NCBI RefSeq assembly: GCF_030268205.1
Contig: NZ_BSQF01000001.1
Coordinates: forward strand, 106,649-170,648
DNA length: 64,000 nt
Source of the DNA: Allomuricauda sp. NBRC 101325
GTDB lineage: Bacteria > Bacteroidota > Bacteroidia > Flavobacteriales > Flavobacteriaceae
Direction: 5' to 3'
Shown: positions 52,790-62,569 of the stretch, piece after piece
Position numbering within the stretch: the first letter of the stretch is position 1
Layout: every line of letters starts with the position of its first letter
Notes under the pieces: model-generated
The model's input: the letters and a program-made list of their open reading frames with translations, nothing else
Told to the model about the DNA's origin: nothing
The model's database searches: none
Position numbers and translations under genes: made by a program

Positions 52790-52805
52790 AATAAAAGTTC
52801 TTAAG

Positions 52806-52879
52806 TGACCCAGGGAGGATTCGAACCCCCAACCCTCAGAGCCGAAATCTGATATTCTATCCAGTTGAACTACTGGGCC
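52806..52879 (-). tRNA. tRNA-Arg(UCG)
   Basis: The 74-nt gene on the minus strand has an acceptor stem GGCCCAG/CTGGGTC with discriminator A, a D-arm GTTC/GAAT, an anticodon stem TCAGA/TCTGA with loop TTTCGGC (anticodon TCG), a variable loop of normal size, and a T-arm with TTCGAAT. CCA is not encoded. A terminator follows. Confidence 0.95.
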
Positions 52880-52948
52880 ATTTTATTAACTCTTAAAAAG
52901 AGTATTCCAATTATTTCAATCTTGTCTCAGAGCCTAAATCTGATATTC

Positions 52949-52967
52949 CCCGCCTGCGGCTGGCAGG
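52949..52967 (-). mobile_element. 19-bp hairpin element in the tRNA half-copy (first)
   Basis: The 19 bp cccgcctgcggctggcagg split attc/tatcc, which are contiguous in the intact tRNA gene. The element is identical to 39933-39951. Confidence 0.85.
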
Positions 52968-52980
52968 TATCCAGTTGAAC

Positions 52981-53001
52981 CCCGCCTGACGGACAGGCAG
53001 G
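52981..53001 (-). mobile_element. 21-bp hairpin element in the tRNA half-copy (second)
   Basis: The 21 bp start cccgcctga and end ggacaggcagg in the plus sense; an 8-bp stem closes a 5-nt loop. It splits ccagttgaac/tactgggcc of the tRNA and is a variant of the 19-bp element. Confidence 0.85.
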
Positions 53002-53015
53002 TACTGGGCCATTTT

Positions 53016-53465
53016 TTATGAACTAAGCTTTGCTTTTACAATGGTAGAGATGGTTTTTCCATCGGCTTGTCCGGCCAATTCTTTGGAAACCAATCCCATT
53101 ACCTTTCCCATATCCTGCATTCCAGTTGCACCAACTTTCTCGATGGTCTGCACCACAACTTTTTCAATCTCTTCTTCGGTTAGCTGTTCTGGTAAAAACT
53201 TCTCGATAACGGCTACTTGTGCCAATTCTGGCTCGGCCAAATCTTCTCTTCCTTGCTCTTTATAGATTGTGGCACTGTCCTTACGTTGCTTTACCAATTT
53301 CTGAATCAACTTTACTTCATCTTCTTCAGAAAGCTCTGTACCTACTTTTTCAGTTTTGGCCAACAAAATTGCCGACTTAATGGCGCGCAATGATTCCAAG
53401 GCAACGGTATCCTTTGCCTTCATTGCTGCTTTCATTTCTGTCATTACCTTTTCTTGCAGTCCCAT
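53016..53465 (-). CDS. yqeY: GatB/YqeY-domain protein
   Basis: This 149-residue protein has the YqeY fold throughout: MKAAMKAKDTVALESLRAIKSAI, EEDEVKLIQKLVKQRKDSATIYKEQ, EKFLPEQLTEEEIEKVV and MGKVMGLVSKELAGQADGKT. The domain resembles the tRNA-binding tail of the GatB amidotransferase subunit. The stand-alone protein may help tRNA-dependent amidation, but its exact role is unknown. It comes after ftsZ on the same strand, but a terminator lies between, so it may have its own promoter. Confidence 0.93.
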   Translation of the reverse strand: MGLQEKVMTEMKAAMKAKDTVALESLRAIKSAILLAKTEKVGTELSEEDEVKLIQKLVKQRKDSATIYKEQGREDLAEPELAQVAVIEKFLPEQLTEEEIEKVVVQTIEKVGATGMQDMGKVMGLVSKELAGQADGKTISTIVKAKLSS

Positions 53466-53490
53466 TTACTTTATTTTAGGGTTGCGAAGA

Positions 53491-53528
53491 TAAAAAATAA
53501 ACCCGAAAGAAAACGAACTTTCGGGCTT
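53491..53528 (-). terminator. Terminator after ftsZ
   Basis: The stem cccgaaag/ctttcggg has an 8-nt loop and is followed in the minus direction by tttattttt. Confidence 0.8.
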
Positions 53529-53566
53529 ATGCTTTCCACTAAATCAATGGATGTTAATGTACACTA

Positions 53567-55534
53567 CTAATCAACATTATCGTGCAAAAAAGAGTTATTG
53601 GAACGCAGTTGAAGATCATCGTTGCTATCCTCACTTAAAGTGGTTCTAGAAACCTTCTGCTCCTTGGGCACATCATTTAGATCTACCCCCTGACGTTTGT
53701 ACGCAGGCTCCTTTTCTATTTCGTCTATACTACTTCTATTGTTTTGAAACTTGTAATTGAAGTTTTTCAACTTTCTTCTTCTTTCATCAGCTCTATCCCT
53801 TAAAATATCACTGATCGAACTGTTCATGGGATCCATACTGGCCGAAGTTTCCTCTTGTTCTTTCTCCTCAACCTTAATGGTCTTTTTCTCAAATACAAGC
53901 TCGTTTTCCACCAACTTTGGTTCATGGGTTTCTGCCATTGACCTTGCTCCGGTCAATTTGTTTTCCAACTCCATGTATTCCTCCAAGTTGTAACGCGTTT
54001 CTCCCTGCTTGTTATATTCAAGAACCGGGTTTACTTCAACATATTCGTTCACCTTTACATCTCCAATACCATCATCCAAATTGAAAGTGATGGTATGCTC
54101 CTTTTCATCTTCCTCCTCTTCTTGTTGATTCAAAGGCATATCAAAACTTAAGGTAAACTGATCCTCGTTGGATTTAGAAGCAACCACTTCAGCATCAACC
54201 ACATCGATATTGTTCAAAATGCTTTTTGCCTCTATAATAATGAAGTCGTCCTCTTTGGTTGGTTCCGCCAATACCTCCTCATAGAACACATTAAAGTTTC
54301 TGATGTAATTGGTGGTCGGAATCAATTCAGGGTCTTTTGGTGCTGGAGCAGGAGCTTCCTGTTCCTCCACCATTTCCAAAGTATGCTTTACAATCGTTGG
54401 TTCTGGTTCTGGTTCTGGCTCGGGAGTTCTTTCAACCCTTACCTCTTGAACCGCAGTAGCCTCTGGAGTTAAATCTTGTTGTGCGGTTTGCTCATCTTCC
54501 AAGGTATAAAACACCTTTTTGGATTCGGTGTTTACAATATTGTCCTGCTGATCCACATTAAATCCAGTAGCAATTACCGTTACGGCAATCGCTTCACCCA
54601 AGTTCTCATCTTCACCCACACCCATAATGATGTTGGCTCCGTGACCTGCCTCGATTTGGATGTGATCGTTGATTTCCCCGATTTCATCAATAGTGATTTC
54701 TTGGGAACCAGACACGATCAACAACAATACGTTTTTCGCACCTTGTATTTTGTTATCGTTCAACAATGGAGAATCCAAAGCTTTCATAATGGCTTCGGTG
54801 GCCCTTGCAGAACCTGAAGCGACCGCAGAACCCATAATGGCGGTTCCACTATTGGAAAGCACCGTTTTGGCATCCCTAAGGTCAATGTTTTGTGTGTAGT
54901 GATGCGTAATTACCTCTGCAATACCCCTTGCTGCAGTGGCCAAAACTTCATCAGCTTTTGAGAAACCGGCCTTAAACCCAAGATTACCGTAAACTTCCCT
55001 TAATTTGTTGTTATTGATGACAATGAGCGAATCTACATTGGCACGCAATTTTTCTATTCCCGTTTGAGCTTGTTTGTTACGCATGGCTCCTTCGAACTGG
55101 AAGGGCATGGTCACAATTCCCACGGTAAGCACATCCATTTCTTTGGCCAATTTGGCAATCACGGGAGCTGCTCCCGTTCCTGTACCACCACCCATTCCGG
55201 CAGTGATAAAGGCCATTTTGGTGTTTTGTCCCAACATGGATTTCAAATCTTCCATGCTTTCCAATGCTGCCTGCTCTCCCACTTCTGGGTTTGCACCAGC
55301 ACCTAAACCTTCTGTCAATGAAACTCCCAATTGTATTTTATTGGGCACAGAACTGTTCTGCAATGCCTGGGAATCGGTGTTGCAGATTACAAAATCCACT
55401 CCATTGATTCCGGCTTGGAACATGTGGTTGATGGCATTGCTACCTCCACCTCCAACGCCAATAACTTTAATTACGTTGCTCTTGTTCTTGGGCAAATCAA
55501 AAGCGATGTTATCAAATTCAGTGTTCTTACTCAT
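53567..55534 (-). CDS. ftsZ: Cell division GTPase FtsZ with long C-terminal linker
   Basis: This 655-residue tubulin homologue forms the cytokinetic ring. The GTPase domain has VIKVIGVGGGGSNAINHM, the tubulin signature GGGTGTG at 115-121 and the T7 loop region near NIDLRDAKTVLSNSG. The conserved body ends near residue 335. The remaining about 320 residues are a disordered linker, rich in Glu, Pro, Lys and Val (PEPEPEPEPTIV, EEEEDEKEHT). They end in a short tail, LRSNNSFLHDNVD, which is the probable FtsA-binding peptide. E. coli FtsZ has 383 residues, so the linker is unusually long, although long linkers are common in Bacteroidota. It is the last gene of the division operon. Confidence 0.96.
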   Translation of the reverse strand: MSKNTEFDNIAFDLPKNKSNVIKVIGVGGGGSNAINHMFQAGINGVDFVICNTDSQALQNSSVPNKIQLGVSLTEGLGAGANPEVGEQAALESMEDLKSMLGQNTKMAFITAGMGGGTGTGAAPVIAKLAKEMDVLTVGIVTMPFQFEGAMRNKQAQTGIEKLRANVDSLIVINNNKLREVYGNLGFKAGFSKADEVLATAARGIAEVITHHYTQNIDLRDAKTVLSNSGTAIMGSAVASGSARATEAIMKALDSPLLNDNKIQGAKNVLLLIVSGSQEITIDEIGEINDHIQIEAGHGANIIMGVGEDENLGEAIAVTVIATGFNVDQQDNIVNTESKKVFYTLEDEQTAQQDLTPEATAVQEVRVERTPEPEPEPEPTIVKHTLEMVEEQEAPAPAPKDPELIPTTNYIRNFNVFYEEVLAEPTKEDDFIIIEAKSILNNIDVVDAEVVASKSNEDQFTLSFDMPLNQQEEEEDEKEHTITFNLDDGIGDVKVNEYVEVNPVLEYNKQGETRYNLEEYMELENKLTGARSMAETHEPKLVENELVFEKKTIKVEEKEQEETSASMDPMNSSISDILRDRADERRRKLKNFNYKFQNNRSSIDEIEKEPAYKRQGVDLNDVPKEQKVSRTTLSEDSNDDLQLRSNNSFLHDNVD

Positions 55535-55560
55535 AACGGTTGTGTTTCTTATGGGGTTTA

Positions 55561-56892
55561 TTATTCTGCGTTATCCAAAAAGTCTTTCAACTTCTCGGAC
55601 CACTTATCAAAAATTGATTTTCTATCACCATGGGAAGTCACAGTTGCCTTGGCTCCCATTTCTTGTTCTTGTTCCACCAACACCTCTTCTTCGACCAAGG
55701 TGTTTTCTTGATGAAGTCCCAAGCTCTTCTTCCTAGCTTCCAAGGAATTCATCAACAATCCAACTGCGGTAGCGTACAACGGACTGGCCACTTCTTCATC
55801 GGAATCCCCGGCCAAATGCTCGTTCGGATAACCAATTCTGGTGTCCATGCCAGTGATGTATTCCACCAACTGCTTCAAATGCTTCAATTGGCTACCACCA
55901 CCGGTTAGCACAATTCCAGCAATCAGTTTTTTCTTTTGCTCCTCGTGTCCGTAGTTTTTGATTTCCACATACACTTGCTCCACGATTTCCACCACACGGG
56001 CATGAATGATCTTGGAAAGGTTTTTCAGAGTGATTTCCTTAGGCTCACGTCCACGAAGTCCAGGAATGGAAACGATCTCGTTGTCCTTATTCTCACCTGG
56101 CCATGCGGAACCAAATTTTATCTTCAAAAGCTCGGCCTGCTTCTCGATGATCGAGCAACCCTCTTTGATGTCTTCGGTAATTACGTTACCCCCGAAAGGA
56201 ATCACGGAGGTATGACGGATGATTCCGTCCTTGAAAATTGCCAAATCCGTGGTTCCACCCCCTATATCGATAAGGGCAACACCAGCTTCTTTTTCTTCTT
56301 GACTCAAAACAGCATCAGCAGAGGCCAATGGTTCCAAGGTTATATTCCCAAGATCCAAACCTGCACTTTTAATGCATCGTCCAATATTTTTGATGGAGGA
56401 AACCTGCCCAACCACCACATGGAAATTGGCTTCCAAACGTCCGCCGTACATTCCCACTGGTTCTTTGATCTCGGATTGTCCGTCCACTTTATATTCTTGA
56501 GGCAATACATGAATGATTTCCTCACCTGGAAGCATCACCAATTTGTACACTTGATTGCACAATTTGTCCAAATCATCCCCATTGATCACTTCTTCTGAAT
56601 TGGGACGTGTGATATAATCGCTGTGCTGTAGGCTACGGATATGCTGACCAGCAATACCCACCACAACGGAACCAATCTTAAGGCCTGAGTTCAACTCCGC
56701 CTGTTCCACAGCTTGCTGAATGGAAGAAATGGTCTGAGTGATGTTGTTCACAACACCACGGTGCACCCCAAGACTTTTGGATTTCCCAATGCCCAGTATC
56801 TCAATTTTCCCATACTCATTTTCCCTACCGATTATCGCTACGATCTTGGTAGTTCCAATATCCAACCCAACTGAATAATTACCCTGTTCCAT
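55561..56892 (-). CDS. ftsA: Cell division protein FtsA
   Basis: This 443-residue actin-like ATPase tethers FtsZ to the membrane. The nucleotide site shows SVGLDIGTTKIVAIIG, GVALIDIGGGTTDLAIF and IVLTGGGSQLKHLKQLV. The C-terminal helix KSIFDKWSEKLKDFL is the amphipathic membrane-targeting sequence. The SHS2/1C domain covers about residues 85-165. It lies 26 nt upstream of ftsZ and 3 nt downstream of ftsQ, in the conserved order. Confidence 0.96.
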   Translation of the reverse strand: MEQGNYSVGLDIGTTKIVAIIGRENEYGKIEILGIGKSKSLGVHRGVVNNITQTISSIQQAVEQAELNSGLKIGSVVVGIAGQHIRSLQHSDYITRPNSEEVINGDDLDKLCNQVYKLVMLPGEEIIHVLPQEYKVDGQSEIKEPVGMYGGRLEANFHVVVGQVSSIKNIGRCIKSAGLDLGNITLEPLASADAVLSQEEKEAGVALIDIGGGTTDLAIFKDGIIRHTSVIPFGGNVITEDIKEGCSIIEKQAELLKIKFGSAWPGENKDNEIVSIPGLRGREPKEITLKNLSKIIHARVVEIVEQVYVEIKNYGHEEQKKKLIAGIVLTGGGSQLKHLKQLVEYITGMDTRIGYPNEHLAGDSDEEVASPLYATAVGLLMNSLEARKKSLGLHQENTLVEEEVLVEQEQEMGAKATVTSHGDRKSIFDKWSEKLKDFLDNAE

Positions 56893-56895
56893 ATT

Positions 56896-57615
56896 TTAAA
56901 TTTTGGTGCAAACCACTTGATTGTTGAACTCCAAACTCACTGTTGCATATTCTTCCAAGGTTTTATCCTTGGTGGCCTTGGTATAAAAGGCCATAAAATT
57001 TTTAAACTTTACATTCAGGTTTTCCACCCCTCCCAAATTCACCACAAAGTTTTCCATGCGGAATTTGAGTTGGTAGTTCCCTTCTTCTTCAATATGAATA
57101 CCGATGACATTTTTCCTAAGAAAATCATCATCGTTGATATAGTTCAAAATCACATAGGCATCCTCTAGGGTCTTTCCGGTAATCTTACCTGTAATTATAG
57201 GCACCCTTGCCGAGTGATACCTTGACAAAGGCATACGACCTCCCGTGTCATCCAAATAAAATTTGGAGACGCCTTCAACTCTCCCAATGGGTTTGCGCTG
57301 AATAATTTCAGAGATAAGCTCCCCGTTTACAGTAAGATAGACTTGGGCATTTTTGACCATATCGTTGGATAGAATTACCTCCTCTATGGTATTCAAAACT
57401 AATTGTTCTTTTGCCCTATTTTCTAGGGGTCCGCATTTTTGTATTAACAATTTATTAACCGCATCCTCTGTTAAGTACAGGTTATTTTCACCCACAAACT
57501 CAACAGCGATTTTGCTCACATGTCTTTTGCTGTTTCGTTGATCGGCAAAACCGTAGAGCGCGACCACGGCGACCAACAAAAAGGTCAGTTTTATGTAATC
57601 CCAATTAATGCGCAT
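56896..57615 (-). CDS. ftsQ: Cell division protein FtsQ/DivIB
   Basis: This 239-residue bitopic protein has a short cytoplasmic N-terminus and one membrane helix (residues 8-24, YIKLTFLLVAVVALYGF). The periplasmic part contains a POTRA-like stretch (KIAVEFVGENNLYLTEDAVNKLL) and the FtsQ domain (AQVYLTVNGELISEIIQRKPIGR, FYLDDTGGRMPLS). It links the FtsBL and FtsWI parts of the divisome. It overlaps the end of murC upstream by 11 nt (57605-57615) and is close to ftsA downstream. Confidence 0.92.
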   Translation of the reverse strand: MRINWDYIKLTFLLVAVVALYGFADQRNSKRHVSKIAVEFVGENNLYLTEDAVNKLLIQKCGPLENRAKEQLVLNTIEEVILSNDMVKNAQVYLTVNGELISEIIQRKPIGRVEGVSKFYLDDTGGRMPLSRYHSARVPIITGKITGKTLEDAYVILNYINDDDFLRKNVIGIHIEEEGNYQLKFRMENFVVNLGGVENLNVKFKNFMAFYTKATKDKTLEEYATVSLEFNNQVVCTKI

Positions 57616-58954
57616 AACTCAATTCTTTTTTGATTTTTGGCACTTCTAAACCAATATCACCTGCACCAAGGGCGACCAACACGCCCGATTTGCAGTTACT
57701 CACTTCTTTGATCAAGTCTGATTTCGCAACCAGTTTCTTGTTCGGATTCTCTATTTTGTCCAACAACCATTGCGAGGTCACCCCTTCAATGGGCTCTTCT
57801 CTGGCGGGATAAATTTCTAGTAGAATGATCTCATCGAATTGCGATAGACTCTTCGCAAAATCATCGGCAAAATCTTGGGTTCGGGAAAACAGATGGGGCT
57901 GGAAAATCACAGTGACTTTCTCACCTGCATGCATTTCACGAACTGCTTGATACACCGCATTGATTTCTGTGGGATGATGTGCATAATCGTCGATGAACAC
58001 AATATCCTTTTGTTTGATTTGATAGGAGAACCTACGCTGAACTCCTTTAAAACTCCCCAAAGCTTCAGCAAGGCGGTGTGGTGGGCAGCCGGTTTGCACC
58101 GCCATCGCGAAAGCAGCTAATCCATTGAGCAAATTGTGCCTTCCAGGTTTGTTGAATTTTACATTCGTGATAACCTCTGAAGGCGTGACGAGATCAAATA
58201 TGTAGGTACCATGTTCAATGTTAATATTTTGAATGCAGTAATCAGAGCCATCCTCAATACCGAAAGTGCTTCCTTCCAAGGACAATCCGTTACGTACAAA
58301 TAGTTTTCCGTTGGGTTTAATTTTCCCCACAAACTCCCTAAAAGAGTTTTCCAATTCCTCTTTGGTGCCATAAATATCCAAATGGTCGGCATCCATCGAA
58401 GTTACACAGGCAATGGTTGGAGTAAGACGCAAGAATGAACGGTCAAACTCATCGGCCTCTACTACCGAATATTCTGTTCCCTCCAACACAAAGTTGCTAT
58501 TGAAATCTTCCGAAATCCCACCCAAAAATGCCGAAAATGGCAATTCACATTCCTTGAGCAAATGAGCCAAAATACAGGAGGTAGTTGTTTTCCCATGTGT
58601 TCCAGCTACGGCAAGGCAAAAAGAATCTTTAGTGATGATGCCCAACACTTCGGAACGCTTTTTAATATCGAAACTGTTGTTTTTATAGAATTGATATTCG
58701 GAATGCGAAACAGGAACGGCAGGCGTATACACCACCAAGGTTTGTGGATGTTTGAACGTATCAGAAATAAAATCCACATTATCTTCAAAATGGACCGAAA
58801 TACCCAATTGCTCCAAACCTTCCGTAATTGGCGTTGGCGTTTTATCGTAGCCGGCCACTTCTTTTCCAATAAAATTGAAATAGCGGGCCAAAGCGGACAT
58901 ACCAATACCTCCGATTCCGATAAAATAGACGCTATGTATATCCTTTAAATTCAC
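57605..58954 (-). CDS. murC: UDP-N-acetylmuramate--L-alanine ligase
   Basis: This 449-residue cytosolic Mur ligase adds L-Ala to UDP-MurNAc in peptidoglycan synthesis. The start is GTG 58954 ([26 protein letters not shown]). The ATP-binding P-loop is [15 protein letters not shown], with [24 protein letters not shown] and [10 protein letters not shown] further on. The length fits the family (about 450-490). It overlaps murG by 4 nt (GTGA) and ftsQ by 11 nt, so the three are translationally coupled. Confidence 0.97.
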   Translation of the reverse strand: MNLKDIHSVYFIGIGGIGMSALARYFNFIGKEVAGYDKTPTPITEGLEQLGISVHFEDNVDFISDTFKHPQTLVVYTPAVPVSHSEYQFYKNNSFDIKKRSEVLGIITKDSFCLAVAGTHGKTTTSCILAHLLKECELPFSAFLGGISEDFNSNFVLEGTEYSVVEADEFDRSFLRLTPTIACVTSMDADHLDIYGTKEELENSFREFVGKIKPNGKLFVRNGLSLEGSTFGIEDGSDYCIQNINIEHGTYIFDLVTPSEVITNVKFNKPGRHNLLNGLAAFAMAVQTGCPPHRLAEALGSFKGVQRRFSYQIKQKDIVFIDDYAHHPTEINAVYQAVREMHAGEKVTVIFQPHLFSRTQDFADDFAKSLSQFDEIILLEIYPAREEPIEGVTSQWLLDKIENPNKKLVAKSDLIKEVSNCKSGVLVALGAGDIGLEVPKIKKELSYAH

Positions 58955-60039
58955 TTCAACAACTTTTCAATTTCATCCACAATATGCTCCGTAGCCTTTG
59001 GCATGGCCATCTTTTTAATTTCTTCTCCCAATTTTTCTTGCATTTCCTTTGACTCCATTAATCCAGAAAAACGAGTTTCAAATGCTTCATCTAATTCAGT
59101 TTCGCGGAGCATGACGGCTGCATCTTTTGCCACCAAAGCTTGCGCATTTTGGGTTTGATGGTCTTCCGCCACATTGGGCGATGGAATAAAAATCACTGGT
59201 TTGCCCACCAAACACAATTCGGAAACCGAACCTGCACCTGCTCTGGAAATGATCACATCTGCCGAGGCATAGGCCAAATCCATTCTGTTGACAAAGGCCA
59301 ATACTTTTACAGATTCGGATTCGTATTTTTTATATTCTTCGAAATACAATTTTCCGCACTGCCAAAGCACTTGCAGTCCTTGTTTTTTAAAGAAACTAAG
59401 TTCTTTTTCTACCAATTGGTTGATGCGTCTTGCACCAAGGCTACCTCCCAAAACCAATAGAGTCTTTTTATCACCATCAAGACCAAAAAAGGAAGCTGCT
59501 TCTTTCTTGCTTTCCTTTATCTGCACCAAGTCAGTTCGGATGGGATTTCCTGTTTTTACAATCTTTTCCTTTGGAAAAAAGCGCTCCATCCCATCGTAGG
59601 CTACGCAAATCTTCTCTGCTTTGCTCGCCAATAGTTTGTTCGTAATCCCTGCAAAGGAATTCTGCTCTTGAAGCACACATGGAACACCTGAACTTTCAGC
59701 CATTCGCAACAAAGGTCCACTAGCAAACCCTCCCGTACCTATGGCAACATGGGGTTTAAACTGTTTCACTATTTTTCGTGCTTCTAACAAACTACTTATC
59801 AGTTTTAATGGAAACATGAGATTTTTCAATGTCAGTTTCCGTTGTAATCCACTTATCCACAAACCTTTTATTTCGTATCCAGCCTGCGGTACTTTTTCCA
59901 TCTCCATTTTATCCTTGGCTCCTACGAACAAAAACTCGGCATCAGGATGCCTTCTTTTTAATTCGTTGGCTATGGCCACTGCGGGATAAATGTGTCCTCC
60001 CGTTCCTCCTCCAGAAAGTATAAACCTATATCTGTCCAC
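58951..60039 (-). CDS. murG: UDP-N-acetylglucosamine--undecaprenyl-PP-MurNAc-pentapeptide transferase
   Basis: This 362-residue GT-B glycosyltransferase makes lipid II on the inner face of the membrane. The start is GTG 60039 ([24 protein letters not shown]), with the Gly-rich loop typical of MurG. The donor-binding C-terminal half has [40 protein letters not shown] and [11 protein letters not shown]. The hydrophobic patch [14 protein letters not shown] probably touches the membrane. It overlaps ftsW by 14 nt and murC by 4 nt. Confidence 0.97.
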   Translation of the reverse strand: MDRYRFILSGGGTGGHIYPAVAIANELKRRHPDAEFLFVGAKDKMEMEKVPQAGYEIKGLWISGLQRKLTLKNLMFPLKLISSLLEARKIVKQFKPHVAIGTGGFASGPLLRMAESSGVPCVLQEQNSFAGITNKLLASKAEKICVAYDGMERFFPKEKIVKTGNPIRTDLVQIKESKKEAASFFGLDGDKKTLLVLGGSLGARRINQLVEKELSFFKKQGLQVLWQCGKLYFEEYKKYESESVKVLAFVNRMDLAYASADVIISRAGAGSVSELCLVGKPVIFIPSPNVAEDHQTQNAQALVAKDAAVMLRETELDEAFETRFSGLMESKEMQEKLGEEIKKMAMPKATEHIVDEIEKLLK

Positions 60040-61231
60040 TTAATACTTCTAAAGGATTCGTTTCATCTATATCGTAGGATTGCTCCTCTAAATTTTCTTT
60101 TTTATTGCTGGCGCTCAACACAATTCCAATCGCCATACAGGTCATCCAAATGGATGTTCCCCCCATACTGATCAGTGGCAAAGGCTGACCTGTTACGGGA
60201 AACAACTGCACAACAACCGCCATATTGATGAATGCTTGAAAAACAATTGGCAAACCAACCCCTATCACCAGTAATTTTGAAAATATGGTTTTGGCCGAAT
60301 GCGCCACCACCACAATTCGAAATAGCAACAACAAGTAGAAGAAGAGCAAAGCTCCCCCTCCCAACAATCCATATTCTTCAATAATGATAGCAAAAATGAA
60401 ATCCGATGTACTCTGCGACAACATGTTCTTCATCACACTTTTTCCAGCTCCCTTGCCCACAATTCCACCTTCAGCAACTGCGATTTGAGCCAAGGTCAAT
60501 TGGTGTAAATCATCCTTATCAGCTAATTCTGGATGAATAAAAGTTTCTATCCTTGATTTCCAAGTTCCTGCCCTTTGTGGCAAAACTTCGGGCGCTTTAA
60601 AAAGTACAAATAGGAACATTCCTCCAAGTACAATTCCCGTACCGACCATCGCCATCAAATATTTTAAAGGATAACCTCCCAAAAAACACAACACCAACAC
60701 CATAAAACTGATGATGGCAGCCGTAGAAAAGTTTTCGGGCAAAATCAATAAAATCACCAAGGCAACCGGCAACCAAAGTGGCAACAAGCTTTCTTTAAAA
60801 GTGATTTTTACATCCTTGATTTTGGTCAAGTATCTTGCAATCCAAATCATTAAAACCACCGAAGCCAAGGTGGAAGTTTGAAAATTAACGCCTACAAATG
60901 GAATCTTTATCCATCGGTTGGCAGTCACCCCTCCAATTCGGGTTTCAACGGTTAAAGTGTAAGCCAACAAGAGCAACACAATGGGCAATGCAATTATGGA
61001 CAAGCCTTTAAAATAATGCGTCGGGATTTTATGAATACCGTAGATGATTCCGAAACCTAAAAACAACAGAACGGCATGCTTTACCAAATGGCCCAAAGTG
61101 GTTCCGTCTCCATTGACGTACACCAAATTGGTACTGGCGCTGTACACTGGCAAAAATGAGAAAAGAGCCAAGAGGGCCACTACGCCCCAAATGGCTTTAT
61201 CACCTTTCAGATTTTTGAAGATTGCAAACAC
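60026..61231 (-). CDS. ftsW: SEDS-family peptidoglycan glycosyltransferase FtsW
   Basis: This 401-residue polytopic protein with about ten membrane helices starts at GTG 61231. SEDS signatures are [39 protein letters not shown] [48 protein letters not shown] and [15 protein letters not shown]. It polymerises lipid II at the division septum together with the transpeptidase FtsI. Its place between murD and murG in the division cluster supports FtsW rather than RodA. Confidence 0.94.
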   Translation of the reverse strand: MFAIFKNLKGDKAIWGVVALLALFSFLPVYSASTNLVYVNGDGTTLGHLVKHAVLLFLGFGIIYGIHKIPTHYFKGLSIIALPIVLLLLAYTLTVETRIGGVTANRWIKIPFVGVNFQTSTLASVVLMIWIARYLTKIKDVKITFKESLLPLWLPVALVILLILPENFSTAAIISFMVLVLCFLGGYPLKYLMAMVGTGIVLGGMFLFVLFKAPEVLPQRAGTWKSRIETFIHPELADKDDLHQLTLAQIAVAEGGIVGKGAGKSVMKNMLSQSTSDFIFAIIIEEYGLLGGGALLFFYLLLLFRIVVVAHSAKTIFSKLLVIGVGLPIVFQAFINMAVVVQLFPVTGQPLPLISMGGTSIWMTCMAIGIVLSASNKKENLEEQSYDIDETNPLEVLSGQI

Positions 61232-61234
61232 GTT

Positions 61235-62569
61235 CTACAAATTTTTAACTGCGGTTTTAAATTGATCTCCTCGGTCTTCGTAATTATTGAATAAATCGAA
61301 ACTGGCACAAGCAGGCGACAACAAAACGGCATCTCCACGCTCAGCAACTTTGTAAGCCACTTTTACAGCTTCCTCCATGGAATAGGTCTCGACCATCGGC
61401 TCCACAACATTCCCAAAAGCTTCAATCAACTTGGAATTATCAACACCCAAGCAGATGATGGCCTTTACTTTTTCACGTACCAATGGCATCAACTCGGAAT
61501 AATCGTTTCCTTTATCAACTCCACCAACAATCCAAACGATTGGTTTTTTAATACCATCCAAGGCATAAAAAGTGGCATTTACATTAGTCGCTTTGGAATC
61601 GTTGATGTATTCCACATGATTGATTTTCAACACCTTTTCCAGCCTGTGCGCGGCTCCTTGAAAGGACTGGATACTTTGACGAATAGTCTCCTTCCTCACC
61701 CTCACTAAATGCGCTGCCATGCTGGCCGCCATTGTATTCTTCACGTTGTGCTGACCTTCCAAGGCCAAAATATCTCTACTCATTTCCAAGGTTTTATTTT
61801 CTAATTTTATTTTAATCGTATTCTCTTCCAACCAAGCTCCTTCTTCCAATTTCTTTTGTACAGAAAAGGGTATCAATTTGGATTGAACTGGGTGTTCCTT
61901 TAGCCATTCCACTATCACTACATCATCGGCATCATAGATCAGGCAATCATTTTCATCCTGATTCATGGCTATCCTGAATTTGGAAGCGATATAGTTTTCG
62001 AACTTGTACTCGTATCGGTCCAAATGATCTGGAGTAATGTTGGTAAGGATGGCAATATGCGGTTTAAAATCCACGATTCCGTCCAATTGAAAACTGCTTA
62101 TCTCCAACACATAATGGTCAAAATCTTGTTCAGCCACCATTTTGGCATAGCTATCACCGATATTGCCTGCCATTCCCACATTCAACCCTCCATCTTTCAA
62201 CAAATGATGGGTCAACATGGTAGTGGTGGTTTTCCCGTTACTTCCCGTGATTCCAATGATTGTTGCATCGGTATATTTTGATGCAAATTCAATTTCAGAT
62301 ATCACTGGGATGCCTTTTTCAACCAATGCTTTGACCAAGGCAACTTTATCAGGTATCCCAGGACTTTTCATCACCACATCGGCGTTCAGGATTTTGGCTT
62401 CGGTATGCTCACCAGACTCCCATTCAATCTCAAAATGTTCAAGAACTTTTTGGTATTTCTCCTTTATTTCCCCTTTGTCCGAGACAAAGACTTCAAATCC
62501 TTTTTGTTTGCCCAAAATGGCGGTTCCCACGCCACTTTCTCCTCCTCCGAGTATTACCAATCGACCCAT
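61235..62569 (-). CDS. murD: UDP-N-acetylmuramoyl-L-alanine--D-glutamate ligase
   Basis: This 444-residue Mur ligase adds D-Glu to UDP-MurNAc-L-Ala. The N-terminal Rossmann part is RLVILGGGESGVGTAILGKQ, the P-loop GITGSNGKTTTTMLTHHLL, and NITPDHLDRYEYKFENY, LALEGQHNVKNTMAA and YINDSKATNVNATFYAL follow in the expected order. It is adjacent to mraY (the mraY stop directly precedes the murD ATG) and 3 nt from ftsW. Confidence 0.97.
   Translation of the reverse strand: MGRLVILGGGESGVGTAILGKQKGFEVFVSDKGEIKEKYQKVLEHFEIEWESGEHTEAKILNADVVMKSPGIPDKVALVKALVEKGIPVISEIEFASKYTDATIIGITGSNGKTTTTMLTHHLLKDGGLNVGMAGNIGDSYAKMVAEQDFDHYVLEISSFQLDGIVDFKPHIAILTNITPDHLDRYEYKFENYIASKFRIAMNQDENDCLIYDADDVVIVEWLKEHPVQSKLIPFSVQKKLEEGAWLEENTIKIKLENKTLEMSRDILALEGQHNVKNTMAASMAAHLVRVRKETIRQSIQSFQGAAHRLEKVLKINHVEYINDSKATNVNATFYALDGIKKPIVWIVGGVDKGNDYSELMPLVREKVKAIICLGVDNSKLIEAFGNVVEPMVETYSMEEAVKVAYKVAERGDAVLLSPACASFDLFNNYEDRGDQFKTAVKNL

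Larger units (their letters stand above)
52926..53015 (-). pseudogene. Half-copy of tRNA-Arg with two inserted hairpin elements
   Basis: Without the insertions, 50 nt match the 5' half of the tRNA gene (52835-52884) at 49/50 positions, from just upstream of the acceptor stem to the 3' side of the anticodon stem. The one substitution changes the anticodon loop (TTTCGGC to TTTAGGC). The T-arm and 3' acceptor strand are missing. It lies just 3' of yqeY and upstream of the intact tRNA. Confidence 0.9.

Noticed and set aside
52926..53015. Second functional tRNA-Arg gene
   Set aside because: T-arm and 3' acceptor strand are missing and the D-arm is split by two insertions.
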